Source: Flavobacteriaceae bacterium
Lineage (GTDB): Bacteria; Bacteroidota; Bacteroidia; Flavobacteriales; Flavobacteriaceae
Direction of reading: 5' to 3'
Assembly: GCA_015494075.1 (NCBI GenBank)
Contig: WGBX01000068.1
Span: 1-44,627 of the forward strand
DNA length: 44,627 nt
The translations under genes were made by a program, and so were the position numbers. The notes beneath the pieces are model-generated. The model ran no database searches. It was not told the DNA's origin and saw nothing but the letters and a program-made list of their open reading frames with translations. Of the stretch, positions 42,086 to 44,627 are shown one piece after another (the first letter of the stretch is position 1; each line of letters starts with the position of its first letter).

Positions 42086-43462
42086 TTATATTTTTTTTAA
42101 TTTAACCGTAAAGTGCCGAAGAACCGGCGCTTCATAAATAATTTCGTAACCTGTTTTGGCTTCATGACGAGTATTATAAACATGCTCCAAAACAGCTGCC
42201 ACATAATCCATATGATTATTAGTGTAGGTTCTTCGTGGAATAGCTAATCGTACCAACTCCAAGTCCGGAAAGCGATTTTCACCTGTTTGCGGATCCCTGT
42301 CAGCAAGAATCGTACCTATTTCCACGCCTCTAATGCCACCTACTATATATAACTCGACTGCTAAAGCTTGTGCACGATATTGATTGCGTGGAATTGTCGG
42401 TACAAATTTATTAGCGTCTAAATAAATGGCATGTCCGCCAATGGGTTGTTGAACAGGCACATTAGAAGCCATTAATTTACGTCCTAAATAATGTACTTGC
42501 TCTACACGGCTTTCTAAATAATCAAATTCCGTAGCTTCATCCAAGCCTATTGCTAATGCTCCCATATCACGCCCACTCATACCACCATATGTAATAAACC
42601 CCTCAAACAATATAGCAAATACTGTAGCTTTGTTATATATTTTTTCATCATTTGTTGCTATAAAACCACCCATATTGACCAAACCGTCTTTTTTAGCACT
42701 CATGGTCATACCATCACCATAACTAAACATTTCACGCACAATCTCTTTAATTGTTTTATGCTTATAAGCATCTTCACGTTTTTTAATGAAATAAGCATTT
42801 TCGGCAAAACGTGCTGCATCAAAAAATAATGGAATACCATATCGACGGCATAATTCGGCGGTTTCTCTAATATTTTTCATAGAAACCGGTTGTCCACCTG
42901 CAGTATTGCAGGTTATGGTCATTATAACCATGGGGATTTTTTCTTTTGGATAAGTTTTAAAAACTTTTTCCAGTTTATCTAAGTCAATATTACCTTTAAA
43001 CGGATGAAATTTTGATGTGTCTGATGCTTCATCAATAGTACAATCTATAGCTTTAGCTTTTCTAAATTCGATATGACCTTTAGTAGTGTCAAAATGCGAA
43101 TTGCCGGGGATAACATCACCTTCATTAACCATAGCTGAAAATAATACGTTTTCGGCAGCTCGGCCTTGATGGGTTGGTATCAGATATTTATATCCGGTTA
43201 TGCGTTGTACATTAGCTTTAAGCAATTCAAAAGAACGTGAACCGGCATAAGCCTCATCACCTTTCATAATTTCAGCCCATTGGGTATCACTCATAGATCC
43301 TGTACCGCTATCTGTGAGTAAATCAATAAAAACTTGATCACTTTTGAGGTTAAATAAATTATAATGAGCCTCTTGTATCCATTGTTTACGTTGGTCAATA
43401 GTTGAGCGCTTAATATTTTCAATTGTCTTTATTTTAAAAGGTTCTGCGTAAGGGAAGTTCAT
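42086..43462 (-). CDS. tnaA: Tryptophanase
   Basis: PLP-dependent lyase that splits L-tryptophan into indole, pyruvate and ammonia. The 458-residue protein has VFIDLLTDSGTGSMSD, GDEAYAGSRSF and IPTHQGRAAEN. The PLP lysine is in MSAKKDG near 257. It belongs to the beta-eliminating lyase family, which includes tyrosine phenol-lyase. Three diagnostic positions point to tryptophanase: Asp in HFDTTKGH (Thr in TPL), Val in IRGVEIG (the Arg position of TPL) and His in LRHFTVKL (Phe in TPL). A short leader leaves no room for a TnaC-type regulatory peptide. It is the first gene of a tnaA-arsC-like unit. Confidence 0.94.
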   Translation of the reverse strand: MNFPYAEPFKIKTIENIKRSTIDQRKQWIQEAHYNLFNLKSDQVFIDLLTDSGTGSMSDTQWAEIMKGDEAYAGSRSFELLKANVQRITGYKYLIPTHQGRAAENVLFSAMVNEGDVIPGNSHFDTTKGHIEFRKAKAIDCTIDEASDTSKFHPFKGNIDLDKLEKVFKTYPKEKIPMVIMTITCNTAGGQPVSMKNIRETAELCRRYGIPLFFDAARFAENAYFIKKREDAYKHKTIKEIVREMFSYGDGMTMSAKKDGLVNMGGFIATNDEKIYNKATVFAILFEGFITYGGMSGRDMGALAIGLDEATEFDYLESRVEQVHYLGRKLMASNVPVQQPIGGHAIYLDANKFVPTIPRNQYRAQALAVELYIVGGIRGVEIGTILADRDPQTGENRFPDLELVRLAIPRRTYTNNHMDYVAAVLEHVYNTRHEAKTGYEIIYEAPVLRHFTVKLKKI

Positions 43463-43490
43463 AGTTTTTCTTAATATATTTTAATGATAA

Positions 43491-43498
43491 CAAATATA
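43491..43498 (-). promoter_or_regulatory. Putative -7 element (TATATTTG) for tnaA
   Basis: On the minus strand TATATTTG lies 28 nt before the tnaA ATG. There is no TTG at -33. The predicted leader is about 20-25 nt. Confidence 0.45.
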
Positions 43499-43532
43499 CA
43501 TTTTTTAAAAGATTAGTATCTGACTATATGAC

Positions 43533-44627
43533 CTAAGAAGTTTCTTTTTGTCCCATCATCATCAGGTAGGCTTTTAAAAACTCATCTATGTCCCCATTCA
43601 TTACATGATCTACTTGTGAAGTTTCATGACCAGTTCTGACGTCTTTTACCAATTTATATGGATGCATCACATAATTACGAATTTGCGAGCCCCATTCAAT
43701 TTTCTTTTTGTTAGCTTCTATTTCATTACGTTCGGCCATTCTTTTTTGCATTTCTATTTCATATAAACGAGATTTGAGAAGTTTCATGGCTTTTTCCTTA
43801 TTTTCAAGTTGCGAACGTGTCTCAGAATTTTCAATTATTATACCTGAAGGCTCGTGTCGCAATCGCACTGCTGTTTCGATTTTGTTTACAGCTTGACCGC
43901 CGGCACCACTTGCCCGCATCGTTTCCCATTTAATATCAGCCGGATTTATCTGAATTTCTATGGTATCATCTACTAAGGGATAAACATATACTGAGGCAAA
44001 AGAAGTATGCCGTTTGGCATTGCTATCAAAAGGTGAAATGCGAACTAAACGATGTACGCCATTTTCGCCTTTAAGATAGCCATAAGCATAAGCTCCTTCT
44101 ATTTCTATGGTAACTGTCTTAACGCCTGCCACATCACCTGCCTGATAGTTGAGTTCTTTGGTTTTATAGCCATTTTTTTGGGCCCACATCAAATACATTC
44201 GTAAAAGCATTTCTGCCCAGTCATTACTTTCGGTACCACCGGCACCTGCTGTAATTTGTAAAACAGCACTTAGTTCATCAGCTTCCTCTGATAGCATGTT
44301 TTTAAATTCTAAATCCTCAATCAGTTTTTGAGTTTGATAAAATTGTTGTTGCACCTCTTCCTCAGAAGCTTCTTTAGTCTTATAAAATTCATATAAGATT
44401 TGTAAGTCCTCTAATAATTCTCTGGCTTGTTCATAATCAGTAATCCATTTTTTATTATTTTGAATAGATTTCATGACTTTTTGAGCTTCCTTCGGATTTT
44501 GCCAAAAATCAGGATTACCGGTTTTTTCTTCTTCGTTTTGCACCTCAATACGTTTGCCATCTATGTCAAAGATAGTAGTTTAAAGCAGTGAGACGTTTTT
44601 CTAAATCTTTTAATTGCTCGTATGTAA
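43533..44627 (-). CDS. prfB: Peptide chain release factor 2, with programmed +1 frameshift (5' end off the window)
   Basis: Releases the finished chain at UGA and UAA stops. The downstream frame shows the codon-recognition tripeptide SPF in VRISPFDSNAKR and the catalytic GGQ in ASGAGGQAVNKIE. The 336 codons after a GTG at 44543 would make a truncated protein. Upstream, another frame encodes YEQLKDLEKRLTALNYYL and ends in CTT TGA C (44571-44565); a +1 shift there continues as DIDGKRIEVQNEEEK, the normal RF2 sequence. The gene is therefore one frameshifted reading frame whose ATG lies a few codons beyond the right edge. The GTG at 44543 is not the true start. Confidence 0.95.
44565..44571 (-). 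other. RF2 programmed frameshift site CTT TGA C
   Basis: Read on the minus strand the codons are TAC TAT CTT TGA C. The slippery CTT and the weakly terminating TGA C context match the autoregulatory frameshift site known for most bacterial prfB genes: low RF2 favours the +1 shift over termination. The preceding bases (TTAAACTACTAT) contain no AGGGGG-like Shine-Dalgarno stimulator. Confidence 0.93.

Noticed and set aside
43533-44543. prfB starting at GTG 44543 as a complete short RF2
   Set aside because: The homologous reading frame continues upstream through the CTT TGA C shift site and off the right edge; the GTG lies inside the conserved sequence.
44559-44574. TATCTTTG at the prfB frameshift site as an internal promoter
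   Set aside because: It matches the -7 consensus exactly, but the bases are fixed by the codons TAT CTT TGA of the frameshift signal, and there is no TTG 20-21 nt upstream.

Overview
The window is about 44.6 kb of AT-rich chromosome from a member of the Bacteroidota, most likely class Flavobacteriia. The evidence is: AT-rich leaders with no Shine-Dalgarno motif before almost every start codon; promoters of the Bacteroidota type (TAnnTTTG at -7, TTG at -33, 20-21 nt spacing) before many genes; a fused CcoN-CcoO cbb3 oxidase subunit; a DnaE with an N-terminal proofreading exonuclease; a secreted protein with a type IX secretion C-terminal domain; and a tryptophanase, GlmU-like protein and TonB receptor of the kinds common in this phylum. 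I see no phage, transposon, integron, CRISPR array or rRNA. The one RNA gene recognised is tRNA-Cys(GCA).

Layout. Positions 1-2550 hold maeB (malic enzyme). On the minus strand, 2585-5416 is a compact dnaN - waaA - YqiA-like esterase operon. The minus strand from 5519 to about 14385 is a respiratory block: a TauE/SafE-like membrane protein, ccoH (fixH), ccoG, ccoP, ccoQ, fused ccoNO, ccoS, the copper ATPase ccoI, a 31-codon Met-rich single-TM microprotein, and a tandem-CDGSH iron-sulfur protein. It encodes a cbb3 oxidase for low oxygen together with its copper and heme assembly factors. Two strong hairpins sit just in front of ccoG and ccoH, inside this cluster.

Plus-strand genes follow: tyrS, glsA, dnaE, a MATE exporter, trxA, folB and tRNA-Cys. 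Next, on the minus strand, come a GlmU-like nucleotidyltransferase, glmS and an orphan histidine kinase (hexosamine supply). Then rpe and a NUDIX hydrolase (+), galE and an FAD oxidoreductase (-), lpxB (+), greA (-), rimO and a T9SS-exported protein (+), meaB - DUF998-like membrane protein - TonB receptor (-), gpmI (+), tnaA - arsC-like (-), and finally prfB (-), which runs off the right edge.

Most genes are housekeeping: central carbon (maeB, rpe, gpmI), cell envelope (waaA, lpxB, glmS, galE), replication (dnaN, dnaE), and translation or RNA (tyrS, prfB, rimO, greA, tRNA-Cys). prfB contains the classical +1 programmed frameshift (CTT TGA C) but lacks the upstream Shine-Dalgarno stimulator, which fits a phylum whose ribosomes hide the anti-SD. 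I did not find a clear new multi-gene system. The best candidates for something undescribed are the Met-rich microprotein beside ccoI, the in-operon hairpins of the cco cluster, the 5'-terminal hairpin of the greA leader, and the T9SS-exported protein of unknown function.
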